Assembly: GCA_002943765.1 (NCBI GenBank)
Contig: PQWQ01000016.1
Location: forward strand, 992,001 to 1,056,000
DNA: 64,000 bases
Source of the DNA: Psoroptes ovis
Lineage: Eukaryota; Arthropoda; Arachnida; Sarcoptiformes; Psoroptidae
Direction: 5' to 3'
Shown here: positions 38,601 to 49,747 of the stretch, piece after piece
Numbering within the stretch: position 1 is the first letter of the stretch
Layout: every line of letters starts with the position of its first letter
Translations under genes and position numbers: made by a program
Notes under the pieces: generated by a model
The model's input: only the letters and a program-made list of their open reading frames with translations
Databases searched by the model: none
Told to the model about the DNA's origin: nothing

Positions 38601-40294
38601 TGTTTACAAATTATGCACAATTCATCATCCAAATCCATTCTCATTTATTTGGTGCCATACAATTATCCATTCCGGATTTATTGCCCAAACATGTATTGCT
38701 AGATCACTCTGTGCCCGAACATATTTTGATAATTGACTCCAACGGAACTAAAATGGCTTTACCCAGAGATAGTCGTTCATCGTTTGGGTATTTCCTAGCT
38801 TTGAATCAGCAGATAAATTTATTGAATCGTATATCTGTTGAAAAAACATTATGCAAAACTCCTCAATCTGATTATCCATATAAACATCAATTTGAAATGA
38901 CCTTCAATTCTGTTTTTCCAAATAATACCCAGTCAAAAGTTGATGAATGGATCTTCCCTTATGTTGAAATGATCGGTTTTATCTGTCAAAATTTGGTCAA
39001 TTTTTTCCCAATAAACAAAAATTCATTGACAATTCAACCATACTACGAACTAATGGAAGAAAAAAAATTGGCCCAACCAATTGGAAACGGCATTAAGCTC
39101 AGCATAATTGCAACAAATATTGATTTATTCCATACCATTTATAAAGCCTTGAATTTGCCAGTTAACATCTATGAGCAAATCTTATCATTTTTTGTTCAAA
39201 CCAAAACGGAATCAAATTTGACCAAAAAAGATTTTCTTTCGCGGTTGACATCATTCAAAATGATTGATCCAAAAATGGCCATTCTTCTATGGGATTTACA
39301 CAACATCAGTGAAAACACCCAGACAATGTTTTATCGTAAAATTAGTCAAGTATTATTGTCATATTCAAATGATGATAAATCAATTCAAAATTTATTGGAA
39401 TGGACAATAAATCTGTCAATTGAACGCATGCAAACTATCAAATATGTGTCTGAAGATTATATTGACATCAAATATCGACAATATTTTCAATTCAAGTTCA
39501 CACTGGCACATTTGTATGATTCTACCTTGTATTTCAAAGGTGTTATATTCTATTTTGTTATGAATAATAACAATGAAGAGTTATTGATTGCAACTGGTGG
39601 CAATTTCGATCCGATGATAAACAATATGCGTTCACGCTTACGTATTCATAATCAAAAATCGTCACATGTTTTTGGGTCATCAATAAAATTGGATAATTTA
39701 GTAAAAATGATGGAAACATGTGTCGCGTCTAAATCGAACACACCATTTAATAATGATTTATTGTATGGAAAAATGTTTGAGAATCTTATGAAAAACATAT
39801 CAAAAAATACCTCATATGGATCTCGATATTCCTCAGCAGATATCATTGTATTGCCATACTTCTTAACAGATGATTATGGTGGTAATACAGATCGTGATGA
39901 CAACAATGGAAACGATGATAAAGATGATGATGGGGGTAATGAACGTAAATTTTATGAAATTATCAATTCAAAATATAGAGAAATTTTAAAAATTATTTTG
40001 GAATTACGATCCAAATCATATCGAACAATTGTTATTCCCGAATCACTTTGTGATCCATTTGATTCTGATCAATCATTAATCAAATCTGAACATTTTCAAC
40101 ACATTCATACTGAAGCTATTAATCAATCGATTAAATTGATTGTTGTTGTATTGATGCAGCCCAAATCGATCAAATATCAACTTCATATCATCACCAATAA
40201 TTGTTCAAATAGTGACGAAAATTTCCAATTCATTTTTACACAAAGTACTGACGTATTGAACCAAATCGACACAATATTGGCCTTTGATAATTGA
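35637..40294 (+). CDS. Gcn2: GCN2-type eIF2alpha kinase (EIF2AK4), upstream tandem copy
   Basis: Two coding exons, 35637-37521 and 37587-40294, are joined by a 65-bp phase-1 intron (GCG|GTATGT, ATTTTTAG) that rebuilds the Gly loop IGSGGFGFVF; 1530 codons. Domain order matches GCN2: an N-terminal RWD-like region, a pseudokinase (FYGDFNPEKIYI around 434, with YDPF at 451-454 in place of DFG), a kinase (Lys649, Glu664, IHRDLK with Asp762, GDFGLA with Asp780, IAPE), a HisRS-like region from about 935 (FTNYAQFIIQIHSHLFGAIQ), and a C-terminal tRNA-binding-like part. All kinase motifs are present, so it should be active. GCN2 senses uncharged tRNA through the HisRS-like part and phosphorylates eIF2alpha. 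It is somewhat shorter than the usual ~1600-1650. An Asp/Asn/Gly-rich insert lies at about 39863-39950. Start: AACCAAAATGG context. Its paralogue follows in tandem. Confidence 0.92.
38465..39006 (+). repeat. 542-bp tract identical to 45441-45982 (gene-conversion candidate)
   Basis: I read the two genes against each other. From 38465 to 39006 every base matches 45441-45982. The last mismatch before it is at 38464 (A versus G), and the first after it is at 39007 (C versus G). The tract codes for the start of the HisRS-like region (about residues 922-1102). Confidence 0.9.
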
Positions 40295-40954
40295 TCAAAT
40301 TGCTATCATATCAAGTTGCAAGTATTAATATTTTTTTTTCGAATGTTTTTTTATTCTCAAATTAATCTTATTTATTTTATTTTTTCATAGATTTTAAATA
40401 CTCGATTGCATCCATTGTGAATTTTTTCACCACATCAATTAACCACACGAATTTGAATTTGATATATATTTATTTAAATCATTTAATCTATCTATTGACT
40501 TTTCTGCAATAATCATCATCATCCACATCATCAACTAGTGTTCAATAATCTCAAGATTAATCACGAATCGAATCTAATCAAACAATTAATGGCCTTATTT
40601 TCTGTAATGAATATTTCGAATTTTTATTTTGTTGGATTTTTAAGTGAGAATTTTTTTAAATCGTTGCCAAATAATTTAATAATTTAACAAAATGATATAT
40701 ACATAATCATAATCATTTTTTTTTCATATAACACTTTTTATCATACATAACAATCAACATATTAGTTTAGTTAACACACAAACAACACACAAACACATTT
40801 TGATTGATTTGAATTTTTTTCTGATAATTTTAAAATTAAAATCTTTGAAATTTGAATTTTCATTGATAATTTAGTCTTTATGACGGTGTTTAATAATATA
40901 AAAGATGGCAATTTAATCAGCTTCAATGATTATAATTGAATTTTTTTATGATTA
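40295..40954. other. 3' flank of upstream GCN2 copy, homologous to 47271-48425
   Basis: Shared blocks with the 3' flank of the second copy include TTTTCTGCAATAATCATCAT, TCAATAATCTCAAGATTAAT, ATGGCCTTATTT, TTGCCAAATAATTTA and AAAAGATGGCAA. The duplicated unit therefore extends to about 40940. A TTTTCATAG near 40383-40391 matches a possible 3' UTR acceptor in the other copy. Confidence 0.6.
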
Positions 40955-41033
40955 TTGGATTGTCCCATAAGTTGTTGCCGTTTTTTGAATTTTTTTTATT
41001 CAAAAAACAGCAACAACTTATGGGACAATCCAA
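40955..41033. mobile_element. Mariner-type MITE, near-perfect hairpin (class a)
   Basis: A 79-bp element flanked by TA, with ends TTGGATTGTCCCATAAGTTG and, inverted, CAACTTATGGGACAATCCAA. The arms GCCGTTTTTTGAAT and ATTCAAAAAACAGC pair almost to the centre. It lies at the junction of the two GCN2 duplication units. Confidence 0.87.
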
Positions 41034-41229
41034 TATAAATATAAAGATTGTTTGAATTAATCATTAGCATTCGAGCGGTGAGCATCACTCACCATAAGAT
41101 GTAATGTGGTAACTCGATAGGCTCCTTTCAGTCACCATTTTAACATGAGTGTGAAAAATTGTCGAGCGGTTGGCTTGCTTGCGCTGTAAATGCCTAGAGT
41201 GCTAAGGGTTAATTTCAATTTTTTTTTTT
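41034..41229. other. GC-richer spacer between the GCN2 units
   Basis: It contains a perfect GGTGAG-CATCA-CTCACC inverted repeat at about 41077-41093. A tRNA-like string follows at about 41161-41215 (GAGCGGTTGGC, then AAGGGTTAATTTC), with only weak likeness to A and B boxes. It has no counterpart upstream of copy 1. I cannot name it; a decayed SINE or tRNA fragment is possible. Confidence 0.3.
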
Positions 41230-41750
41230 GACATTTGACGCTATCTGTTGAGCGAGAATGGCAAATGTTGTTCATAAATTTATTAATGTTTATGCACAAA
41301 ATTGGCTCAACTCAAAAAAAAAAAACGACAGTACATGTACATTCGAGTAAAAATGAAATCCACTGGTGGCCTCTACGATGCATGAGAGCCTCTTTATGTT
41401 TATCATTGCTCATTGGTTTAGCATTAGTCAAAATTTCTCTTTTTTAGAATTTCTGCTTATCATCACAATACATACATACACCTCATCATGTGCCTGCTCT
41501 TTGTAAACAAATGCTCATTTTTGTTTTAAATCTTTGATATTTAAAACTTATAGTCTAAAAATTGATTTTAAATTTTGTGATTGATTCATGTTTTGTGTGT
41601 TTTAATTTGGTGATTTGTTTTGTTTTTTTTGTTTTTTTTTTTTTTTGATTTAAATGATAATTTTCATATAAAATTGTGATTTTTTCTGCCTTCATTGTAT
41701 TCTTGAAAAAATCATTGTCTTGTAATCTCAATGGTTTCTTAAATCCATTG
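41230..41750 (+). promoter_or_regulatory. Orphan GCN2 leader (copy 2) with intact splice donor and no coding body of its own
   Basis: It matches leader copy 1: ACATTTGACGCTATCTGTTG, GGCAAATGTTGTTCATAAAT, the TACACCTCATCATGTGCCTG block, then CTTGTAATCTCAATGG and GTAAGT at 41751. No GCN2 coding sequence follows before leader copy 3. It may be the remnant of a deleted third gene or an alternative first exon for the downstream copy. Confidence 0.65.
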
Positions 41751-41802
41751 GTAAGTTTTTATAATCTTTAAAAAAAACAAATGCTTAAGATTGCTTAAAT
41801 TA

Positions 41803-41883
41803 TTAGGTTGTCCCATAAATTCTTTCCGTTTTTTTAATTTTTTTTTCATTTAAAAAACGGCAAAAACTTATGGGACAACCTAA
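41803..41883. mobile_element. Mariner-type MITE, near-perfect hairpin (class a)
   Basis: An 81-bp element flanked by TA, with ends TTAGGTTGTCCCATAAATTC and, inverted, AACTTATGGGACAACCTAA. The arms extend through CCGTTTTTT/AAAAAACGG. It is inserted between leader copies 2 and 3, inside the would-be leader intron of copy 2. Confidence 0.87.
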
Positions 41884-41917
41884 TAATTTTAATTTTTTTT
41901 GTTTATTTTTTGTTTTT

Positions 41918-42408
41918 GACATTTGACGCCATCTGTCGATTGAAAATGGTAAACGTTGTTCATAAATTTGTTCAATGATTATGCGCAAAATTGGCTCACC
42001 AAAAAAAAAAAAAGCGGCAGCACATATACACACATATATATATATCCACATATATATATATCCACATATATATATATATACACATATATATATACATACA
42101 CATATATATATTATATATATAAAAAGGAAATAGAAAAAAACAGCGTGCTTTTTTTTCTTGCTCAATATTCTTGCTTATTGTGTGTTGTGGTGTGTTATGT
42201 TTTGTGTTTACATTTTCGAAAATTTTAACTAGTCCAAAATTGATTTAGATTTTTTTAATTTTGTGATTTTGTTCTTTAATTCGATGTGATTCTCATTCAA
42301 AAGATAATTTTCATATAAAAATTGTGTGATTATATTATTCTTTATCCAGTGTTATTGTTGTTGTCAAACAAAGAAATATTATTTCTGGTTGATCTCTTTT
42401 ACAAAACG
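41918..42408 (+). promoter_or_regulatory. GCN2 leader copy 3, serving the downstream gene
   Basis: It starts GACATTTGACGCCATCTGTC and aligns with the other two leaders at both ends (CTAGTCCAAAATTGATTTA, ATAATTTTCATATAAAA). Its middle is replaced by a CA/TA microsatellite (about 42024-42120). An inferred 5' UTR exon ends at 42408 (ACG|GTAAGT). The intron 42409-42476 (68 bp, TTCCAG) precedes the ATG at 42569. Confidence 0.58.
42024..42120. repeat. Compound (CATATATA)n microsatellite
   Basis: Tandem CACATATATATATATCCA-like units grade into pure (TA)n. It lies inside the leader of the downstream GCN2 copy, where the other two leaders have ordinary sequence. Confidence 0.85.
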
Positions 42409-42568
42409 GTAAGTTGGTTTTTTTTTATTTGAAATGTTTTTTGTGACTATGTTTTTTTCATTTATTAAAATTCCAGAAAAAAAATTGAAGCTCAATTTAT
42501 TATTTAATAATAATAATAATAATAATCATAAATATTAATGTCAAATAAAAAAAAACGACTGAACAATA

Positions 42569-45500
42569 ATGGATCAAAAATTGGTGATTAATTTACAAAA
42601 ATCGTTGGATACCTATGACGATGAATTTGATAAAAATTCAAATGAATATCATCGTTTGAATTTTGTGAAAACATTTGTGTCGATTTATCATCAACAAATT
42701 GTTGATATTGAAATTAATCATTTGAAAATATTTCCATTCGATTATGATGAACAATTACTAAATGATAGTGATAATATTTTGTTGTTTGAAAAACCGAATT
42801 TGCAAAAATTTGATCCAATTACAATCAAAACATATCAATTTGTATTGGCTCAAGATATAAAATTTGAAAGAGATTTACAAATTTTTCTATTGTTCAATAT
42901 TAATCAAGATTTTCCAAAATCACCACAATCGATTCAGATTCGAGCGACCATACCATTTTTGATTCCAATGACTACACGTTTGAATCGAATATTTGAATTA
43001 TACATTGAAAAATATTATAAACATAACAATTTTACATTCACTTTATTGTTCAATTTGAACAAAATCGTACGAAATTTAACTCAAATTGATGATATTGGTA
43101 TTAATAATGAAGATATTTGTAAATCAATTGTTGATTCAATTTCCAGTGGAATAAACACTGATGTATCATCAACCGATCAAATGATTAAAAAATTTTCATC
43201 AATGAAAGTAAAAACACCATCTGATGCTATTATGGTAACCGTATTAGATCGACAATCGTCTCAATCGGTTCTCAATGATAAAATTCTAGTCGATCAGCTC
43301 GATTCGATACAATTTTTTATTCGTAGAAAACGAGATTACAAAAGTATTGATATTAAATTACGTTGTATTGATAAAAAATGTTTGTCATATAAATATAATC
43401 GATTCGAGTTTTATTCGATTATGTATGATCGTGTTAGTGATGAACAATTACCAGATGAAAATAAATATGGTGTCGTTCAAATTGGTTTTGATTTCTCTAA
43501 ATTATACAATCAACTTGCTGATGTTTATAAGCTAATTCATGAAGAAATGAATCGAATACTTAACAGTATGACACGACTCATAAATAAGCAATTTATACAA
43601 AATATGAAGAATTATGATGAAAATTTGGGACGTTACCATAAATTTGACTTTACATGGAAAATATTGAATCCAAAAACAAACGTTCCAACTGCATTGACAA
43701 TAATGTTTATCAAAGATATGCCTACAATTGATAACGAATCATTTAGTTTGAAACAATTACATTCATTGACCAATATTTGTGTTGATGGCAATGATAATCA
43801 TTCAATATTGAAAAAGCGGATAATATCCAAAATTATCATTGAATTGTTAAAATCTATGAATTATCTTCATGATAATTATATGTTTTATGGACATTTTAAT
43901 GAAGAAAAAATTTTCATAACAGCTGATGGTGATATTAAATTATATGATCCATTTATTGATACACTTATTCCTAATTTCATACCGAAAATGGTCCAATTTG
44001 TTATCGAAAAATTCGCAATGAAATCTATTGGCTTGAATGAAGATTTTGATTATACTAAACGTTTACCACATCTGTTTAAAAATGATGTATTCAATTTTGG
44101 TTCTTTCATCTTAGCACTAAATAGTGATTTTCAACTCTTAACAATACCACCAAACATTGATCAAGATATTGATTACGAAAATGAAATTCGCCATAAACAA
44201 TATTCAAAAATTGAAAATTTCTTGAATGATTTTCAATTTCGATCGATGGTGCATCTTTTGTGGTTATGCATGTCGTCTGAAGAAAATAAACAGCCAAAAT
44301 TTTCAGCATTATGTTATGATAATTATATGCAAGATTGTGAACGTGATTTATATGATAATTCAAAAACAATAGTGAATAAAGTGCATAATATTGTATCGCA
44401 TGAAGAATTTGATGATGAAATTTCATGTATACGTCGATTGGAAACTGAATTTAACATTCTAGAATGTATAGGCTCAGGTATGTAATTTGAGTATAATATA
44501 TAATTTTTAAATTATTTCAATCGAATATTTATCATTATTTTTAGGTGCCTTTGGATTGGTTTTTCGTGCTTTGCATAAAATTGATGATACTAGTTATGCT
44601 ATCAAATTAGTACAGTTATCGGGAACAGATAATAAGGAAGTCATACGAGAAGTTCAACTATTATCTAGTTTGAATCATCCAAACATTGTTCGGTATTATT
44701 CTTCATGGAATGAGAAACTAAGCAAAAATTTTGTCAAACGTTTCTTCGAGTCTGATTTGTATGATCAAGAAAAAGATAATGATAATGATTCCGTATATCT
44801 ATGCATACAGATGGAGCTTTGCTCGCGTACACTCAGTGATATGCTGAGACATTCAAATGAAATGCAAAATGATAGAAATTTACGCCTGAAAATTCTTAAA
44901 CAAATATGTGAAGGACTTGGATATATCCATGCATGTTCAATTATTCATCGAGATCTTAAAACGTCCAACATATTTTTAGATGCGAAAAATAATGTCAAAA
45001 TTGGTGATTTTGGTTTAGCAAAATATGATTATGTAGCAGTCAGTAATGCAAAATTATCGAAAAGCAGTAATAGTAGTGACAGGACAAGCAGTGTTGGCAC
45101 ATGTTGTTATATGGCACCTGAAACAAGAAGCAAATATAAATCCGAGAAAAAAATACTAGACTACAAATTGGATATATTTGCATTGGGCATTATTTATTTT
45201 GAGTTATGTTTCAGTTTTTCAACATTTTCAGAAAAATACATTGAATTGGCAGGATTTCAATCTCAAACTCCAAAAATCTCTCCTAAAATTATTAGTAAAA
45301 TTGATCCAGATGATTGGAGTATAATACAACGCTTAACTGCATATTTGCCTGATCAACGTCCAACAACCGGTGAAATAGTAGAAATCATTAATGTTTGGCT
45401 TGATACAAATGAGAATCTGATCACTCGCAATTGGCCAATGTTGTTGGATCAATTAAAATCATCAGATTATCGATCATTGATAGCTGAAGTGTTTTCACTT

Positions 45501-47270
45501 GATCGCCCATCGTTTGAAAATATTAATTTAATAAGCACCAACAAATGGAGTAAACAAAGTTATCATTACAAATTGATGTTTACAAATTATGCACAATTCA
45601 TCATCCAAATCCATTCTCATTTATTTGGTGCCATACAATTATCCATTCCGGATTTATTGCCCAAACATGTATTGCTAGATCACTCTGTGCCCGAACATAT
45701 TTTGATAATTGACTCCAACGGAACTAAAATGGCTTTACCCAGAGATAGTCGTTCATCGTTTGGGTATTTCCTAGCTTTGAATCAGCAGATAAATTTATTG
45801 AATCGTATATCTGTTGAAAAAACATTATGCAAAACTCCTCAATCTGATTATCCATATAAACATCAATTTGAAATGACCTTCAATTCTGTTTTTCCAAATA
45901 ATACCCAGTCAAAAGTTGATGAATGGATCTTCCCTTATGTTGAAATGATCGGTTTTATCTGTCAAAATTTGGTCAATTTTTTGCCAATAAACAAAAATTC
46001 ATTGACACTCGAACCATACTACGAACTAATGGAAGAAAAAAAATTGACTCGACCAATCGGAAACGACTTCAAGCTCATCATAATTGCAACAAACATTAAT
46101 TTGTTCCATACCATTTATCAAGCATTAAATTTGCCTGTCAACATCTATGAGCAAATCTTATCATTTTTTGTTCAAACCAAAACGGAATCAAAATTAACCA
46201 AAAAAGATTTTCTTTCGCGGTTGACATCATTCAAAGTAATAAATCCAAAAATGGCCATTCTTCTATGGGATTTACACAACATCAGTGAAAACACCCAGAC
46301 AATGTTTTATCGTAAAATTAGTCAAGTATTATTGTCATATTCGAATGATGATAAATCAATTCAAAATTTATTGGAATGGACAATAAATCTGTCAATTGAA
46401 CACATGCAAACTATCAAATTTCTATCTGAAGATTATATTGACATCAAATATCGACAATATTTTCAATTCAAGTTCACACTGACACATTTGTATGATTCTA
46501 CCTTGTATTTCAAAGGTGTTATATTCTATTTTGTTATGAATAATAACAATGAAGAGTTATTGATTGCAACTGGTGGCAATTTCGATCCGATGATAAACAA
46601 TATGCGTTTACGCTTACGTATTCATAATCAAAAATCGTCACATGTTTTTGGGTCATCAATAAAATTGGATAATTTAGTAAAAATGATGGAAACATGTGTC
46701 GCGTCTAAATCGAACACACCGTTTAATAATGATTTATTGTACAGAAAAATGTTTGAGAATCTTATGAAAAACATATCAAAGAATACCTCATATGGATCTC
46801 GATATTCCTCAGCAGATATCATCGTATTGCCATACTTCATATTAGATAAAAGTGATGGTAATACAGATCGTGATGACAACAATGGAAACGATGATAAAGA
46901 TGATGATGGGGGTAATAAACGTAAATTTTTTGAAAAAATCAATTCAAAATATAGAGAAATTTTGAAATTTATTTTGCAATTACGTTCCAAATCATATCGA
47001 ACAATTGTTATTCCCGAATCATTTTGTGATCCATTCAATTCTAATCAATCATTAATCAAATCCGAACATTTTCAACACATTCATACTGAAGCCACTAATC
47101 AATCGATTAAATTGATTGTTGTTGTATTGAAACAGCCCAAATCGATCAAATATCAACTTCATATCATCACCAATAATTGTTCATATACTGATGAAAATTT
47201 CCAATTCATTTTTACACAAAGTACTGATGCTTTGAAAAAAATTGACACAATATTGGACTTTGATAATTGA
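42569..47270 (+). CDS. Gcn2: GCN2-type eIF2alpha kinase (EIF2AK4), downstream tandem copy
   Basis: Two coding exons, 42569-44477 and 44545-47270, are joined by a 67-bp phase-1 intron at the same place as in the upstream copy (CAG|GTATGT, TTTTTAG), giving IGSGAFGLVF; 1544 codons. The domain plan is the same. In the pseudokinase the catalytic-loop Asp is replaced (FYGHFNEEKIFI), while YDPF again replaces DFG. The kinase domain keeps Lys657, Asp773 in IHRDLK, Asp791 in GDFGLA, and MAPE, so activity is expected. The N-terminal and kinase parts differ clearly from the first copy, including the segments after DFG and before APE. The C-terminal third is nearly the same, and 542 bp of it is identical. 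The copies may have different activators or tissues (inference). Confidence 0.92.
45441..45982 (+). repeat. 542-bp tract identical to 38465-39006
   Basis: Partner of the upstream tract. The direction of transfer cannot be read from two copies alone. After it, identity stays high but with scattered changes, both silent and not, to the stop codon. Confidence 0.9.
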
Positions 47271-48555
47271 TCAAATTACAGGTAAATTTTTATGTTTGAA
47301 TTAATTTTTCTAAAAAATAATTTTTTATTCATTTAATCAAACATTTTCATAGATAAAAATCGACAATTAATTATTGCATCTATGTGAAATTATAAATTTT
47401 TTAATCAGCCAAACCACACCACTTACGAAATTGAATGTGATCAACTACGTATAGCCATAATGAAATCTATCATTATTTATTGAATTTTCTGCAATAATCA
47501 TCATCAATCATCCACATCATCAATTACTGCTCAATAATCTCAAGATTAATTACGATTACGAATTTTTGTGCCTAATATCCAAATATATCGATGGCCTTAT
47601 TTCTTTAAATTCTCAAATATTTTGTTTAAAAATTTGTTCAATTTTTGCCAAATAATTTACCAAACAATACTTGTATAATTAATCATTGTTTCGTTTTGTT
47701 TTTTTGTTTTTTGCATAATCATTTACAAGAATTTAATTGATACACACACACTCACAGAGGTGTACACACAAACACACAATTAAACACACATTGATTTCAC
47801 ATTTTACAAACATTTTGTAAACATTCCATTATCAAAGTCATTATGATTAACTTTCAATTTTTATTTTTCATTGATTTCTACAAACATACGATTTGAAAAT
47901 TGTCCAATTTATACTAATCATACTCACTCATACTCATTTATTCACATTTACATCTATCTACTTTTAATTTTGTATAATTCTCAATTGATTCATTTCAAAA
48001 AAAAAAAAAAATCAAAAACCAAAAACACAATACAAATACCTTTTTTCCACATTTTCTATACATTCTCCACGTTCAAAAATAATACAAATCAATATGTTTT
48101 GACATTTTCACAGTAACAGATTTACACATTCAAACGGTGTACCGGGAAAATTTTGAAAATTTAAATTTTGAAAATTGAAATTTTTTTTATTTTGATTTGA
48201 TTTTGATTTAATTTTCATTTAATTTTGATTTTGATTTAAAAATAAAGATTAATTTGAATTTTTCTTTTCGGTGAAAAAATGAATATTTGGAATATTTGAA
48301 ATTTTCTACAACTTATCATTTAAAAATCATGATCATGTATTGATAATGATCGTGATGATGATCACCAATAAAAGATGGCAACGCTTTTCCCCTTCGAATG
48401 AATCATTAGGAATTAATTGAAAAATACTGATGTAATCGTGTAATCATATAAATCATGTAATAAAATTGCATACATTCCATCCAAACATTACATCTAAGAT
48501 ATTTGATAAGTTTAAACAACATTATTTAAATTCAAAAAATCATAATATTATCTTG
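47271..48555. other. 3' flank of downstream GCN2 copy and spacer
   Basis: Homologous to 40295-40940 up to about 48425. Just after the stop, ACAG|GTAAAT (47282) and CATTTTCATAG (ending 47351) could bound a 3' UTR intron of about 70 bp. The rest is CA-rich and poly-A/T spacer without coding signs. Confidence 0.45.
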
Positions 48556-48666
48556 CTTTTATACCCATGCTTTTCTCACAATGATTGTCAAGTCTAAATC
48601 AAGTATGGATTCAAATGTCAAAGCTATTAGGATGAAGATGTACGACATCTAGCGGTGACGGGCATC
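48556..48666. repeat. Unnamed repeat-like element, copy 2
   Basis: It starts with CTTTTATACCCAT, as at 19184, and ends GATGTACGACATCTAGCGGT...CATC. The CATCTAGCGG motif replaces the GCCACCTGGTGG of copy 1; both look like CTCF-type cores on the minus strand. A MITE follows 28 bp further on. Confidence 0.42.
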
Positions 48667-48694
48667 TTTACATACATTTTGAAATATGTTTATA

Positions 48695-48774
48695 TTAGGT
48701 TGTCCGATAAATTCTTGCCGATTTTCTCATGATTTCCTACGATATAACTGGCAAAAACTTTTCGGACAACCTAA
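48695..48774. mobile_element. Mariner-type MITE
   Basis: An 80-bp element flanked by TA, with ends TTAGGTTGTCCGATAAATTC and, inverted, AAACTTTTCGGACAACCTAA. The interior TCATGATTTCCTACGATATA is the reverse complement of the core in the 13539 copy, so the two belong to one subfamily. Confidence 0.85.
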
Positions 48775-49747
48775 TATTTTCAATAAAAAAAGCATATACA
48801 TACAGAAAAAAATTGCATATAAAGTGCTTACGTGATCTAAGTGAATAGGCGGCCATTGTCATAGTGGAGGTATTGAACGAAAGTGCATGTTTGTGTTTGT
48901 TGTTTGTTGTTGTTGTGTTCATGTTGTTGATAATTTTATAAATAAAAATCAATTCACATCAATCCATTCACATTTATTCATTAATATTTTCACAAACACA
49001 CACACACACATAACATACATAACAATATTCAATGTCAGAATGCCACTAGTTTAATACATGAAAAACTTTACAATTTTATTAAATCGATTTGAATTGTACA
49101 CACATTTTATCAAAATATGTTTTTTAATGTTCTTCTTACCAATGATTATCGAATCTATGCAATTGAAATATACACACACACACACACATATATATACATA
49201 TAGAAAAACAACAACTCAAATTGTTGTTTTTGTAAATGTGTGATTGTTATAATCATCATTTGATAATTATTATTATTATTATTATTATTATAATTATCAT
49301 TCAATCATTCATTCATTCATTGTGTTTCTTGTTCAATTGCCATTAATAAATTTAAAAAAAAAACATACAGTTTATGGACATTAATCATTATTGTTTCTTC
49401 CACATTGATTTCTGTTTGTTGTTTTTTAAGAAAAATTAAATGATAATAAATCAATTGAATTGAATCAATCTTTGATTTTTTTTTATTTTTCATTTGATTT
49501 CAATGTGAATAATTTTTGAATGCTTCCAACAGATAAATAACAATAATGATGATGGTAATAATAATAATAATAATGAAAAAAATGAAATCAAATCGATTAT
49601 TATTGAATATTTTTTTAAGGGCCCGATATTTTTATAATGTTTGAAATTGAATGAAATAAATACGTGAATATTGCTTGAAGAATATCGATAGAAAAAAAAG
49701 TCAATTTCAAGTCAAATAATAATAATAATAATAATACAAATTCGATA
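48775..49747. other. Upstream flank of the RSBN1-like gene
   Basis: AT-rich sequence with (CA)n at about 49171-49187, (ATT)n at about 49267-49290 and (AAT)n just before the start codon. I see no distinct promoter element. Confidence 0.4.

Noticed and set aside
41161..41215. tRNA gene
   Set aside because: Only loose A-box likeness, a poor B box and no closing acceptor stem that I could pair.
41803..42165. A 120-codon minus-strand frame
   Set aside because: It is made of a MITE plus the CATATA microsatellite and the GCN2 leader.
46628..47038. A 136-codon minus-strand frame (and its twin at 39652-39846)
   Set aside because: Antisense shadow of the GCN2 coding sequence; the Ser/Leu run is the Asp-rich insert read backwards.
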